DNA of 64,000 nt from Aureibaculum algae (GCF_006065315.1 NZ_CP040749.1:62001-126000); one strand, 5' to 3'. Positions 1-10,605 are shown, counted from the stretch's first letter. Program-made: numbers and translations. The notes: generated by a model not told the origin, from the letters alone.

Positions 1-893
1 ACAGTCAGCTTGGAGGTATTTACAAAGGTAATGACGAAGGTAGATATGCAGAGTGGATTCAAGGGAATCAAAATATTCCTCAAGAAGAATATGTTAAGTT
101 ATTAAATACATGGAACCCTAAAGATTTTAATGCTGATAAGATTGTGAAATTGGCAAAAAAAGCTGGAATGAAGTATTTAGTAGTAACCACCAAACATCAT
201 GAAGGATTTTGTTTGTGGGATTCTAAATATACCGATTTTGATATCGCAAATACGCCTATGAAAGGGCGTGATTTTGTTCAAGAATTAGCCGATGCATGTA
301 AAAAACAAGGGATTGTTTTTGGAACTTATTATAGTATTACAGATTGGCACCAAGGTGCACAATATGTAAAAGAAGGTAAAGATTGGGGTTGGGGAATGAC
401 GAAAATGCATGAAGGTAAAAAAGAAGAATATGTTCAATATTTAAAAAATCAAATAAAGGAATTAATTGAGAATTACGATACCAATATTATTTGGTTTGAT
501 GGAGATTGGGTAGATTGGTGGACTTTAGAAGATGGAGATGATTTATATCAATACATCAGAGAATTGAAACCAAGTATTATTATTAATAATCGTGTTTCCA
601 AAAGAAAAATTTTCAAAAAAGATTTCGGAACACCAGAGCAATTTCATTTAGAAGATAAAGTCGATTACTATTGGGAAGCATGTTATACTATGAATGATTC
701 TTGGGGTTTCAAAATAAAAGATACAGATTGGAAAAGCCCACAAGAAGTTTATGAAAAATTAAAAGATATCAATGGTAAAGGGGGTAATTTTTTATTAAAT
801 GTTGGTCCTGACGGCGATGGTAATGTACCCAAAGAGTCTGCAAAAATTTTATTAGAAGTAGGTAAGATGTTAGCAAAAGAAGAAAAGAAATAA
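1..893 (+). CDS. GH29 alpha-L-fucosidase, 5' end cut by window
   Basis: Exo-acting alpha-L-fucosidase expected to release fucose from glycans in the periplasm or at the cell surface. The frame is open from base 3, so the start lies upstream; an internal GTG at 144 is not the true start. Seen: the GH29 motifs KHHEGFCLWDS, then IIWFDGDW, whose Asp (codon at about 498) is the expected nucleophile, and the family-typical GGNFLLNVGPDGDGNVP near the end. The protein stops shortly after the catalytic barrel, so it lacks the C-terminal beta-sandwich of longer GH29 enzymes. The next gene, a sulfatase, begins 4 bases after the stop, which suggests one transcript. Linkage specificity cannot be read from sequence. 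Confidence 0.9.
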   Translation, partial: SQLGGIYKGNDEGRYAEWIQGNQNIPQEEYVKLLNTWNPKDFNADKIVKLAKKAGMKYLVVTTKHHEGFCLWDSKYTDFDIANTPMKGRDFVQELADACKKQGIVFGTYYSITDWHQGAQYVKEGKDWGWGMTKMHEGKKEEYVQYLKNQIKELIENYDTNIIWFDGDWVDWWTLEDGDDLYQYIRELKPSIIINNRVSKRKIFKKDFGTPEQFHLEDKVDYYWEACYTMNDSWGFKIKDTDWKSPQEVYEKLKDINGKGGNFLLNVGPDGDGNVPKESAKILLEVGKMLAKEEKK

Positions 894-897
894 AAAT

Positions 898-2421
898 ATG
901 GTGATGAACAAAAATATAGTGTATTGTTTGGTACTTTTAAGCGTATTGGCATCAGGGTGTAAAGAAGTAAAACCCGAACAAAAAGAAGCTGAAAAACCAA
1001 ACATACTTTTTCTTTTTACCGATGATCAACGTGCGGGGACTATAGGAGCAATGAATCAGTATGATGTTCAGACGCCGAACATGGATAAATTGGTAAAAAT
1101 GGGAACTTCATTTACCAATTCATATATTTTAGGAGGAGCAACTGCAGCGGTGTGTTCACCGAGTAGAGCCATGTTAATGACGGGGCGTTATTTTTTTAAT
1201 ATAGAACCCAATGTTTATGCACAATTTGCATTCCCCAAAGAAGAACGAGGGAAAAGTGATTTATTAACTTTTCCTGAATATTTTAAATCAAATGGGTATG
1301 AAACATTCGCAACAGGAAAGCAACACAATGGTGAAATTTGGCTAGAACGTGGTTTTAATCAAATTAAGTCTGCTTTTTTAGGAGGAATGACTACTCATTT
1401 TGGAACGAAAGTAAAAGATTATACACCAGAAAAAGGCTGGTCTAAACCTTATCAGAATAAAGAAAAGTTTAGTAGCGAGCTATTTGCTGATGCAGCTGTA
1501 GGTTTTTTAGAAAATTATAAAAATGAAGATCCATTTTTAATGTATGTTTCTTTTACTGCACCACATGATCCGCGTACAGCACCACAGGAGTTTCATGATA
1601 TGTATCCACCTGAAGATATAAAAGTACCTGAAAATTTTATGCCAAAGCATCCTTTTGAAATTGCAGATGACAATATTAGAGATGAACGACTGGCACCTTT
1701 TCCAAGAACAGAAGCTAGAGTTCGAAAAGAAATTTCAGATTACTATGCAATGATTACAGCTACTGATGCACAGATAGGCAGAGTTTTAAAAGCATTGGAA
1801 GCCTCTGGGAAAGCAGATAATACCATAATTGTATTTGCGGGTGATAATGGGTTGGCATTAGGTCAACATGGCTTATTAGGGAAACAAAATGTTTATGAGC
1901 ATAGCGTTGGTGTTCCCTTAATCTTTAGTGGACCCTCTATTCCAAAAAATATAAAGAATAATGCTTTAGTGTATTTACATGATGTATTTCCTACGTTGTG
2001 TGGATTAACTGGACTTAATATTCCTGAATCTATTGAAACTGAAGATTTAACGCCAATATTAAAAGGGGAAAAGAAAGAAGTAAGAAAAAGTATGTTATAT
2101 GCGTACAATTCTTGGCCTGGAGATTTATTAAATAAAAACAGCACGCATAATCCGGGTGGTGGTCATAGAGCAGTTAGAAAAGGCAATTATAAACTCATTG
2201 TAAGTGCAAAACATGATGTGTTTACGTATCAATTGTTCGATGTGTCAAAAGATCCATGGGAACTTAATAATTTATCAGAAGTAGTAGCTTTTGCAGCGGT
2301 TAAAAAGGAGTTGTTAGATGAATTACAAAAACTAATTACAGAGACAGGAGACCCTGCTCAATTGGATAAAAAGGAGTTTGGACTCTACGACAATCCCGAA
2401 GCTTATAATTTTAAAAAATAA
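898..2421 (+). CDS. S1 family sulfatase, lipoprotein
   Basis: Formylglycine-dependent sulfatase that should hydrolyse sulfate esters on the glycan attacked by the neighbouring fucosidases. A lipobox (LASGC, Cys21) predicts an outer-membrane or periplasmic lipoprotein. The CSPSR signature places the formylglycine precursor at Cys86, preceded by the metal-binding FTDDQ (residues 40-44). A second metal motif, AGDNG, and HGLLGK follow in the C-terminal half. Length (507 aa) is normal for S1. ATG at 898 is followed by another at 904 that gives a more typical signal peptide start (MNKN); either is possible. The S1 subfamily was not assigned. Maturation needs a formylglycine-generating enzyme that is not in the window. 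Confidence 0.92.
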   Translation: MVMNKNIVYCLVLLSVLASGCKEVKPEQKEAEKPNILFLFTDDQRAGTIGAMNQYDVQTPNMDKLVKMGTSFTNSYILGGATAAVCSPSRAMLMTGRYFFNIEPNVYAQFAFPKEERGKSDLLTFPEYFKSNGYETFATGKQHNGEIWLERGFNQIKSAFLGGMTTHFGTKVKDYTPEKGWSKPYQNKEKFSSELFADAAVGFLENYKNEDPFLMYVSFTAPHDPRTAPQEFHDMYPPEDIKVPENFMPKHPFEIADDNIRDERLAPFPRTEARVRKEISDYYAMITATDAQIGRVLKALEASGKADNTIIVFAGDNGLALGQHGLLGKQNVYEHSVGVPLIFSGPSIPKNIKNNALVYLHDVFPTLCGLTGLNIPESIETEDLTPILKGEKKEVRKSMLYAYNSWPGDLLNKNSTHNPGGGHRAVRKGNYKLIVSAKHDVFTYQLFDVSKDPWELNNLSEVVAFAAVKKELLDELQKLITETGDPAQLDKKEFGLYDNPEAYNFKK

Positions 2422-2427
2422 TTCATA

Positions 2428-4080
2428 ATGAAGGTTCTTATTTTAGATAATGGAAATTTTAAAATTGCGGATCAAAAGACGGTTGTTTTCAACTTATTTT
2501 TTACAATTCTATTTTTTTTATTATTCACTAACGTAACAATTGCTCAAGAAAAGGAATTATCTTGGGATGAATTAGCAAGCCAATATGAATGTCCTGATTG
2601 GTTTAGAGACGCCAAATTCGGTATTTGGTTTCATTGGGGTCCACAAAGTGTTCCTGAGCAAGGTGGCGGCTGGTATGCCAGACATATGTACATGAAAGAT
2701 GTTGGGCGTCAGAAGTTTGGAAAAATGGCAAATCCATATCATTTACAAACATATGGGCACCCATCAGAATTTGGTTTTAAAGATATTATAAATGCTTGGA
2801 AAGCTGAAAAATTTGACGCTGAAGCTCTTATTAAATATTCAAAAAAAAATGGTGCAAAATATATTGTAGCATTAGCCAATCACCACGATCATTTTGATTT
2901 ATTTAATTCATCATACCACCCATGGAATGCCGTAAATATGGGGCCTAAGAAAGATATTATAAAGGCTTTTGCTGATGCTACAAGAGCAGAGGGTATGAAG
3001 TTTGGAGTAACCAGTCACGATAATCGATTTTTAAATTGGTGGTTGCCTGCTTTTGGAGCTGATGAAAGTGGAGCATACAAAGGCGTGCCTTATGATGGTA
3101 GATTAACCAAAGAAGATGGAAAAGGTAAGTGGTGGGAAGGTTATGATCCCGCTGATTTATATGGTCCAATTCCTGAAAATAGAACACCAGAGATTGTAGA
3201 GAAAATTAAACAGAACTGGGAAGAACGGCATTTAGAATTAGTGAATAAGTACAAGCCAGATATTTTGTATTACGACGGCTTTAATTTTACTTATGGAGAA
3301 CACGGTAAGGCCGTAAGTGCTAAAATGTATAATAACAGTTTAAAAGAAAAAGGAAAGATTGATGCTGTTATGTTACTAAAAGCCCCTGTTCCAGGTACGG
3401 TTACAGAAGTTGAGAGTGGCGGAAGTAACACCTTAAGAGCAGCACCTTGGCAATCTGAAATTACATTTACCGATTGGTTTTACAAAAAAGACCGACACTT
3501 AACCCATAATGCTCGAACCATTTTAGAAATGCTAATTGAAGCGGTTAGTAAAAATGGAAATTTACTATTGAATATTGAGTTAAATCCTGAAGGAACCATA
3601 CCGCAAGAACAAGAAGTTATTATTAACATCGTAGGTGATTGGTTAAAGGTAAATGGAGAGTCAATTTATGGAACAAGACCATGGAAAGTGTACGGCGATG
3701 GTAAAAGTGTGCGTGGAGAATCAGAAACGATTAGTGGTGGAGAAATAAGAAATGCAGGCGATGATATTGTTAAAAAGAAAAAAACAGATGAACATTATAA
3801 TCAACGTACTACGGCTTCACCAGAATATGCTTCTGATGAGGTTCGATTTACTAAAAAGGGTAATAATTTATATATTTTGATTATGAATCCAACAAAAGGC
3901 GAACTAATAATTCCGACCTTTGGGTTAAAGAATGAAATGGGGCCTGGTAAACTGAAAAAGCTTTACCGATTAGATACAAAAACGAAAGTAAAGTTTGTGC
4001 AAACAAATGAGCACACCACCATAACAATTCCAACTATTAACGGACGAAGTTATCCAATAGTTTTAAAAGTTTTTTTATAA
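2428..4080 (+). CDS. GH29 alpha-L-fucosidase
   Basis: Second alpha-L-fucosidase of the cluster. The N-terminus has a long polar stretch (about 20 residues) before the hydrophobic core FFTILFFLLF and a cleavage-like AQ-EK, so the annotated ATG gives an unusually long signal peptide; no closer Met exists. The catalytic barrel contains KFGIWFHWGPQS (63-74), HHDHFD (152-157) and PDILYYDG, with Asp283 as expected nucleophile. It is followed by NGNLLLNI and a C-terminal beta-sandwich of about 140 residues, making it longer than the first GH29. It lies 6 bases after the sulfatase stop and 7 bases before a GH3 gene, so co-transcription is likely. Sequence divergence from the other two GH29 enzymes suggests a different linkage preference (inference). 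Confidence 0.92.
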   Translation: MKVLILDNGNFKIADQKTVVFNLFFTILFFLLFTNVTIAQEKELSWDELASQYECPDWFRDAKFGIWFHWGPQSVPEQGGGWYARHMYMKDVGRQKFGKMANPYHLQTYGHPSEFGFKDIINAWKAEKFDAEALIKYSKKNGAKYIVALANHHDHFDLFNSSYHPWNAVNMGPKKDIIKAFADATRAEGMKFGVTSHDNRFLNWWLPAFGADESGAYKGVPYDGRLTKEDGKGKWWEGYDPADLYGPIPENRTPEIVEKIKQNWEERHLELVNKYKPDILYYDGFNFTYGEHGKAVSAKMYNNSLKEKGKIDAVMLLKAPVPGTVTEVESGGSNTLRAAPWQSEITFTDWFYKKDRHLTHNARTILEMLIEAVSKNGNLLLNIELNPEGTIPQEQEVIINIVGDWLKVNGESIYGTRPWKVYGDGKSVRGESETISGGEIRNAGDDIVKKKKTDEHYNQRTTASPEYASDEVRFTKKGNNLYILIMNPTKGELIIPTFGLKNEMGPGKLKKLYRLDTKTKVKFVQTNEHTTITIPTINGRSYPIVLKVFL

Positions 4081-4087
4081 TTTAGGT

Positions 4088-6679
4088 ATGAAAAAGTTAC
4101 ATTTTTTTTGGTTCTTACTATTACAAGTTTATGTAACCGTAAGTTTTGGGCAGCAAAACGAATTTCCGTTTGAAGATGCATCATTAAGTATTGATTTTAG
4201 AGTAGATGATCTTGTTTCTAGATTGACATTAGAAGAAAAAGTTTCTCAAATGATGAATAAGTCACCAGAAATCAAAAGACTTCATATTCCTGAATATGAA
4301 TGGTGGAATGAATGTTTACATGGTGTGGCTCGAGCAGGTAAAGCAACTGTGTTTCCGCAAGCTATTGGTTTAGCAGCAACTTTTGATACCGACTTAATTT
4401 ATCGTTCAGCATCTGTAATTTCAGATGAAGCAAGAGCTAAGCATCATGAAGCATTAAAAAATAATGATTTTGGTAGATATAAGGGGCTTACATACTGGAC
4501 ACCAAATATTAATATTTTTAGAGACCCACGTTGGGGTAGAGGCCAAGAAACTTATGGAGAGGATCCTTATTTAACAGCTCGTATGGGAGTCAATTTTGTA
4601 AAAGGCATGCAAGGAGATGATACCAAATATTTAAAGCTGGTGGCAACACCGAAGCATTTCGCGGTTCATAGCGGACCAGAACCCGAAAGACATTTTTTTG
4701 ATGCCACTACAACAAAACGAGATTTATACGACACCTATTTACCTGCTTTTGAAGCCTGTATTGTAGAAGGAAAAGCCTATTCTGTTATGGCCGCATATAA
4801 TAGATATATGGGAAAACCTTGTTGTGCGAGCCATCAATTATTAGATGATATTTTAAGAAAAGATTGGGGTTTTAAAGGTTATGTAGTTTCCGATTGTAAT
4901 GCAATACGAGATATTCATGACTATCACAATTATGTAGATTCTAAAGAAGAAGCTGCTGCTGTTGCTGTAAAAGCGGGTTGCGACTTAAACTGCGGGTCTC
5001 GTTATAAATATTTAATAAACGCAGTTACAGTAGGAGATATAACCGAGGATGAAATAAATATTTCTGTAAAAAGACTGTTTAAAGCACGTTTTAAATTGGG
5101 CATGTTTGATCCCGAGGAGCTTGTACCTTATGCGAGTATACCTACAAGTGTCGTGAGTTCTGATAAGCATAGAAAATTAGCACTAGAAACGGCTAGAAAG
5201 TCTATCGTTTTATTAAAAAATGAAAACGAAACATTACCACTTAAAAAAGATCTGAAATCTATTGCTGTTATTGGTCCAAACGCTAATAATTTAGATGTCT
5301 TATTAGGAAATTATAATGGATTTCCTTCTCAATATTTTACACCCTTAGAGGGTATTAAGAATAAGATTTCTAAAAGCACTAAATTATTTTATGAGTCGGG
5401 TTGTGAGTTAATATCTAATGAATCTTCACTGACTTTAATTCCTTCAAAACATTTAAGTTTTAAGAACAAAGTAGGTTTACAGGCCAATTATTTTAATAAT
5501 ACCGATTTATCGGGTAAACCCATCCAAACAAGATTAGAGGAGACCATAAATTCAAATTGGAATTCGGAACCAGTAAAAGGATTAAATGAAGATAATTTTT
5601 CAATTCAATATACAGGGAATATCCAAGTAAATACTTCTGGAGAATATACTTTTGCCTTACGCAGTGACAATGGGTATAAATTAATTATTGATGGAAAGGT
5701 GCTTATTGATAATTGGAACAAACCAACACGCAAAAGGTTAAAAGAAAAAATATTCTTAGAGAAAGGAAAAAAGCATCAAGTCACTGTAGAATATTATCAC
5801 AATAAGAACTCTGCTATATTAGAATTAATGTGGATGGCTCCTGGTAAAACTTCATTTGAAAAAGCAATTGAACTAGCTGAAAAATCTGAAGTTATAGTTT
5901 TTATTGGAGGTATTTCACCAAAGGTAGAAGGAGAACAAATGCCAGTGAATTCAACGGGTTTTGATGGGGGTGATAAGACAAATATTGAATTGCCAAACGT
6001 GCAAAAAGAACTTTTAAAAGCATTGCATGCTACAGGTAAACCGGTTATTTTAGTTTTATTAAATGGAAGTGCTTTAGCAATTAATTGGGAAGATGAAAAT
6101 CTACCCGCTATAGTTGAAGCATGGTATCCAGGCGAACTAGGCGGAACTGCCATAGCTGACGTTCTTTTTGGTGACTATAACCCCTCAGGTAGACTTCCAA
6201 TTACGTTTTATAAATCTATAAAAGACTTGCCTCCATTTGTAAATTATAGTATGAAAGGCAGAACATACAGATATTTTAAAGGTAAACCGCTATATCCTTT
6301 TGGATATGGATTAAGTTATTCTCAATTTAAATATAAAAATTTAAAATTATCTGATCAAAAAATAAAAGCAGAAGAATCAACATCTATAAGTGTCGACATT
6401 ACTAATATTGGTAAATTTCAAGGGGATGAGGTTGTGCAATTGTATATAAAAGATTTGGAAAGTAATGAAGTAAGACCTTTAAAAAGCCTTCGAGGGATTA
6501 AGAGAGTTTCATTAAATCCTGAAGAAACAATTCAAGTAAATTTTACCATTAAACCAGAAGATTTATCATTTTATGACTTTAAAAAAAACAAGCAAGTTGT
6601 AGAACCAGGGTTATACCAAATTGGAATAGGAAAATCTTCAGAAGATTTTATATACATAAATTTAGAAGTAATAAATTAA
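4088..6679 (+). CDS. GH3 beta-glycosidase with PA14 insert (xylosidase-like)
   Basis: Exported exo-beta-glycosidase. A signal peptide ends near FGQQ (residues 19-23). The N-terminal GH3 domain shows EYEWWNECLHGVAR (69-82), usual in the beta-xylosidase/beta-glucosidase branch, RDPRWGRGQETYGEDP, KHFAVHSGPE, and VVSDC with Asp269 as nucleophile. A PA14 domain (about residues 460-580; YTGNIQVNTSGEYTFALRSD, then LIIDGKVLIDNW) is inserted in the C-terminal alpha/beta domain. PA14 inserts of this kind shape the substrate pocket in known GH3 enzymes. A fibronectin III-like domain closes the protein. Activity could be beta-xylosidase, beta-glucosidase or another exo-beta activity. It sits between a fucosidase and a sulfatase with gaps of 7 and 12 bases. 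Confidence 0.9.
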   Translation: MKKLHFFWFLLLQVYVTVSFGQQNEFPFEDASLSIDFRVDDLVSRLTLEEKVSQMMNKSPEIKRLHIPEYEWWNECLHGVARAGKATVFPQAIGLAATFDTDLIYRSASVISDEARAKHHEALKNNDFGRYKGLTYWTPNINIFRDPRWGRGQETYGEDPYLTARMGVNFVKGMQGDDTKYLKLVATPKHFAVHSGPEPERHFFDATTTKRDLYDTYLPAFEACIVEGKAYSVMAAYNRYMGKPCCASHQLLDDILRKDWGFKGYVVSDCNAIRDIHDYHNYVDSKEEAAAVAVKAGCDLNCGSRYKYLINAVTVGDITEDEINISVKRLFKARFKLGMFDPEELVPYASIPTSVVSSDKHRKLALETARKSIVLLKNENETLPLKKDLKSIAVIGPNANNLDVLLGNYNGFPSQYFTPLEGIKNKISKSTKLFYESGCELISNESSLTLIPSKHLSFKNKVGLQANYFNNTDLSGKPIQTRLEETINSNWNSEPVKGLNEDNFSIQYTGNIQVNTSGEYTFALRSDNGYKLIIDGKVLIDNWNKPTRKRLKEKIFLEKGKKHQVTVEYYHNKNSAILELMWMAPGKTSFEKAIELAEKSEVIVFIGGISPKVEGEQMPVNSTGFDGGDKTNIELPNVQKELLKALHATGKPVILVLLNGSALAINWEDENLPAIVEAWYPGELGGTAIADVLFGDYNPSGRLPITFYKSIKDLPPFVNYSMKGRTYRYFKGKPLYPFGYGLSYSQFKYKNLKLSDQKIKAEESTSISVDITNIGKFQGDEVVQLYIKDLESNEVRPLKSLRGIKRVSLNPEETIQVNFTIKPEDLSFYDFKKNKQVVEPGLYQIGIGKSSEDFIYINLEVIN

Positions 6680-6691
6680 AATTAAAACCAA

Positions 6692-8290
6692 ATGCAAAAA
6701 AGAAGAATATTTTATTTAGGAATTCTTACACTGTCTCTATTTATTTTAACAATTAGCTGTAAAAATAAAACAGAACCTAAACAAGAAAAGAAAGATACAC
6801 GCCCAAATATTTTATATATAATGGCTGACGATCATACATCACAAGCTTGGGGTGTTTATGATGGTATTTTAAAGGACTATGTTCATACACCTAATATTCA
6901 ACGCTTAGCAGAAGAAGGAACGGTTTTGGATAATTGTTTGGTCTCTAATTCTATTTGTACACCAAGTAGAGCAACCATATTAACAGGGCAATATAGTCAT
7001 GTAAATGGTGTCACCACATTAGGTGCAGGTTTGCCTACAGAGCATCCAACTATTGCGGGAGTAATGCAACGTGGTGGTTATCAAACTTCAGTTATTGGTA
7101 AATGGCACATGAAGCAAGAACCAACAGATGAGTTCGATTTTTATATGGTTTTACCAGGACAAGGAAGGTATTGGGATCCTATATTAAAAACGAAAGAAAA
7201 TTGGAAAGACTATATGGAAGGAGGCAAACCATATGAAGGGTTTAGTACAGATGTTATTGCAGATAAAACTATTGATTGGATTCAAAATAGAGATACTACA
7301 AAACCTTTTATAACCATGTGTCACTTTAAAGCAACACATGAACCTTTTGATTACCCAGAACGTTTTAGTCATTTATATAGAGATGAAGACATACCTGTTC
7401 CAAGTACATTTTACGATAAAGGAGCAGAAACAACAGGGCGATCATTTAAAGGACAGTCGGTAGATAATTTGAAAAAGAGATATTTATTAGCTTCAAAAGA
7501 CCCAGATAATGTGCCAGGTTATATGAAGTATCCTGAATTACCTTTTACTGTTGATGGTTTAACTAATGATGAAGCACGTTATAAAACGTACCAAAAATAT
7601 GTAAAAGATTTTATGCGTTGTGGAGCGGCTATTGATGATAATATTGGAAAGCTATTAAAGTATCTTGACGAATCAGGGTTAGCAGAAAATACGATTGTAA
7701 TTTACACTGCAGATCAGGGGTATTTTTTAGGAGAACATGGTTGGTTTGACAAACGATTGATTTATGAAGAATCAATACATATGCCTTTTGTTATTCGATA
7801 TCCAAAAGAGATTCCTGCCGGTGCTCGTAATTCTGATCTTATTGAAAATGCAGATTTCTCAGCATTATTTGCAGATTATGCAGGTCTTGAATATCCAGAA
7901 ACAATGCAAGGACATAGCTTCCGAGAAAACTTAAAAGGGAATACACCGAAAGATTGGCGTAAATATGGATACTATCGTTATTGGGACCATTCAATTGACC
8001 GTCCAGGGCATTTTGGTATTAGAGGTCAACGTTATAAACTGGCTTTTTATTACGGAAATGGGCTTAAAGAAAACGGGTATACTAAAGAAAATCAGCCTAA
8101 AAAATATTGGGATTTCTTTGACTTAGAGAAAGATCCTAAGGAGACTCATAATGCCTACAACGATGCTGAATATCAAGAAATCATAAAAGAAATGAAAGTA
8201 GAAATTATGAAGCAACGAGAAGCATTAGGAGATACCGATCCTGATAATCAGGAAATTCATGATATTATAAAAGCACACTGGAATGATTAA
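6692..8290 (+). CDS. S1 family sulfatase, lipoprotein (GlcNAc-6-sulfatase-like)
   Basis: Sulfatase with lipobox LTISC (Cys23). The formylglycine motif CTPSR has its Cys at 89; metal-binding ADDH lies at 46-49 and TADQGYFLGEHGWFDKR in the second half. ADDHxxQAxxxY followed by TPNIQRLAEEG and SICTPSRA resembles the group containing N-acetylglucosamine-6-sulfatases (S1_11 type), but the subfamily is only a family-level impression. The C-terminus carries KYWDFFDLEKDPKETHN, the common closing motif of S1 enzymes. The stop overlaps the GH95 start by 8 bases, indicating translational coupling with the fucosidase and a joint task on fucosylated sulfated chains. Confidence 0.9.
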   Translation: MQKRRIFYLGILTLSLFILTISCKNKTEPKQEKKDTRPNILYIMADDHTSQAWGVYDGILKDYVHTPNIQRLAEEGTVLDNCLVSNSICTPSRATILTGQYSHVNGVTTLGAGLPTEHPTIAGVMQRGGYQTSVIGKWHMKQEPTDEFDFYMVLPGQGRYWDPILKTKENWKDYMEGGKPYEGFSTDVIADKTIDWIQNRDTTKPFITMCHFKATHEPFDYPERFSHLYRDEDIPVPSTFYDKGAETTGRSFKGQSVDNLKKRYLLASKDPDNVPGYMKYPELPFTVDGLTNDEARYKTYQKYVKDFMRCGAAIDDNIGKLLKYLDESGLAENTIVIYTADQGYFLGEHGWFDKRLIYEESIHMPFVIRYPKEIPAGARNSDLIENADFSALFADYAGLEYPETMQGHSFRENLKGNTPKDWRKYGYYRYWDHSIDRPGHFGIRGQRYKLAFYYGNGLKENGYTKENQPKKYWDFFDLEKDPKETHNAYNDAEYQEIIKEMKVEIMKQREALGDTDPDNQEIHDIIKAHWND

Positions 8291-10595
8291 TATACCGAAG
8301 AATGTAAAATTGCTGATAGTGGGTGTTTGCAGCTATTTGTTTTTTAATACAGCTCAAGCACAAAAAGAGCTGAAGTTATACTATGAGAGCCCGGCCGAAA
8401 AATGGACAGAAGCTTTGCCTATAGGTAACGGAAGCTTAGGAGCCATGATTTACGGTGATGTATCTCAAGAACATATTCAGTTTAATGAAGAAACATTGTG
8501 GGCTGGAAAATCACATGATTATGCTCATAAAGGTGCCTATAAATATTTAGGAGAAATAAGACAATTGTTGACTGATGGCAAACAAAAAGAAGCTCAAGAT
8601 TTAGGGAATAAAGAATTTATGAGTGTACCTTTGAAACAAATACATTATCAACCATTTGGTGATGTTTATATTGATTTTCCTGGCCATGAAAAATATTCGG
8701 AGTATGCTAGAGAATTAGATCTTAACAATGCGGTTAGTAAAGTTTCGTACAAGGTTAATGATGTAATCTACAAACGCGAAGTGCTTTCTAGTTATCCAGA
8801 TCAAGTTATTGCAATTAATTTAACGGCAAGTGAATCAAAAGCACTGAATTTTAGTATTTGGTTAGATGCAATTCATGAAGAAAAGCAAGTTACCACAAGT
8901 GCAAATTCGCAAACGTTGGAAGTTCACGTAAAGGATGGTGTTTTAAGAGGGGTATCAACTATAAAAGTAAAAACTGATGGTAAAATAGAATCAAAAAATG
9001 GAAAACTGTCAATTGCCAATGCATCAAAAGCTACAATTTATCTAGCAGCGGCGACCAATTATAAAAACTTTAAAGATGTTTCGGGAAATCCTCAAGAGCT
9101 CGTAAAGGAGACGTTGGAAAAGGTTGAGACTAAAAAATATAAAAAAGTAAAAGATACGCACATCAAAGATTATCAATCTTTATTTAATCGTTTTCAGATC
9201 GATTTTGGTGATAACGGAAAATCTAAAGAGGTAACCAATAAACGAATTTTTGATTTTTGGAAGAACCCAAGCGATCCTCAACTACTTTCTTTGTATGTTC
9301 AATATGGTCGTTATTTAATGATTGCAAGTAGCCGTCCTGGTACTAAACCTCCAACGTTACAAGGATTATGGAATGATAAATTAAGACCACCTTGGTTTAG
9401 TAGTTATACGACAAATATCAATTTAGAAATGAATTATTGGCAAGTAGAAATTGCGAATCTAAGTGAATGTCATGAACCTCTGTTTGATTTTATCAAAGAC
9501 ATATCAATTACGGGAAAAAATGTTGCTAAAGAGCATTATGATGCAAATGGATGGATTGTACATCACAACGTTGATATTTGGCGTGGTGCAGCACCTGTAA
9601 ATAATGCGAACCATGGCCTTTGGCTTGGAGGAAGTGGGTGGCTTGCTTCACATATTTGGGAACATTATTTGTTTACCCAAGATGAGGCTTTTTTAAGAGA
9701 ATACTATCCAATCTTAAAGCATGCAGCACTTTTTTATAAGGATTTTCTTTATAAAGATCCAAAAACAGGATATTTAATTAGTTCTCCATCAAATTCTCCG
9801 GAAATAGGGGGTATGGTAGCTGGCCCTACAATGGATCATCAAATTATAAGAGCTTTGTTTAAAAGTGTTATTGAAGCATCTACTATTTTAAATACGGATG
9901 AAGAGTTTTCAAAAAAACTCCAAGTGATGATTCCTAAAATTGCACCTAATAAAATTGGAAAACACGGACAATTACAAGAATGGTTAGAAGATAAGGATGA
10001 CCCAGAATCGCATCACAGACATGTTTCCCATTTATGGGCAGTATATCCTGGTAGCGAAATTAATTATGAAGAAACACCGGAATTGATGAAGGCAGCAAAA
10101 CAGTCATTAGAGTTTCGCGGTGATAACGGAACAGGGTGGAGTTTGGCATGGAAAGTAAATTTCTGGTCTAGATTTAAAGATGGAAACAGAGCCTACAAAT
10201 TATTAGGCGTTTTATTAAGTCCTGCAGAAATACCCGAACGAAAAATTAGTGGAGGCTCATACCCGAATTTATTTGATGCACATCCGCCATTTCAAATAGA
10301 CGGTAATTTTGGAGCCGCAGCAGGGATTATTGAAATGTTAATTCAAAGTCATTTGGGTAAAATAGAATTGTTACCCGCATTACCAGATGCATTACCTAAA
10401 GGAGCTATTTCTGGTGTTGTGGCAAGAGGTGGGTTTGAGCTAGATTTCAAATGGGAGAACTCCCTTTTACAAGAGGTAATTATTACCTCAAAAAAAGGTT
10501 CAAAATGTAAATTACAATACAAAAATAAGCTTATTGAATTTGATACAAAAGTTGGAAAAAAGTATACGTTTGACGGTATGCTAAACGCAAAATAA
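8283..10595 (+). CDS. GH95 alpha-L-fucosidase
   Basis: Inverting fucosidase; the family mainly cleaves alpha-1,2-linked fucose, and some members act on alpha-L-galactose. Signal peptide ends near AQAQ (residue 27). The N-terminal beta domain begins with ALPIGNGSLGAMIYGD (44-59) and FNEETLWAG (67-75). Catalytic-region motifs match the family: NINLEMNYW (Asn378 and Asn380), SPSNSPE (Glu507, expected general acid) and QIDGNFG (Asp673), in the same order and type as the residues known for the Bifidobacterium AfcA enzyme. Full family length at 770 aa. The start overlaps the preceding sulfatase by 8 bases; a second sulfatase follows after 10 bases. Confidence 0.94.
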   Translation: MINIPKNVKLLIVGVCSYLFFNTAQAQKELKLYYESPAEKWTEALPIGNGSLGAMIYGDVSQEHIQFNEETLWAGKSHDYAHKGAYKYLGEIRQLLTDGKQKEAQDLGNKEFMSVPLKQIHYQPFGDVYIDFPGHEKYSEYARELDLNNAVSKVSYKVNDVIYKREVLSSYPDQVIAINLTASESKALNFSIWLDAIHEEKQVTTSANSQTLEVHVKDGVLRGVSTIKVKTDGKIESKNGKLSIANASKATIYLAAATNYKNFKDVSGNPQELVKETLEKVETKKYKKVKDTHIKDYQSLFNRFQIDFGDNGKSKEVTNKRIFDFWKNPSDPQLLSLYVQYGRYLMIASSRPGTKPPTLQGLWNDKLRPPWFSSYTTNINLEMNYWQVEIANLSECHEPLFDFIKDISITGKNVAKEHYDANGWIVHHNVDIWRGAAPVNNANHGLWLGGSGWLASHIWEHYLFTQDEAFLREYYPILKHAALFYKDFLYKDPKTGYLISSPSNSPEIGGMVAGPTMDHQIIRALFKSVIEASTILNTDEEFSKKLQVMIPKIAPNKIGKHGQLQEWLEDKDDPESHHRHVSHLWAVYPGSEINYEETPELMKAAKQSLEFRGDNGTGWSLAWKVNFWSRFKDGNRAYKLLGVLLSPAEIPERKISGGSYPNLFDAHPPFQIDGNFGAAAGIIEMLIQSHLGKIELLPALPDALPKGAISGVVARGGFELDFKWENSLLQEVIITSKKGSKCKLQYKNKLIEFDTKVGKKYTFDGMLNAK

Positions 10596-10605
10596 ATAAA
10601 ATAGT

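Noticed and set aside
5797-6153. 118-codon ORF on the - strand opposite the first GH3.
   Set aside because: Lies fully within a well-supported GH3 coding region and shows no domain-like sequence.
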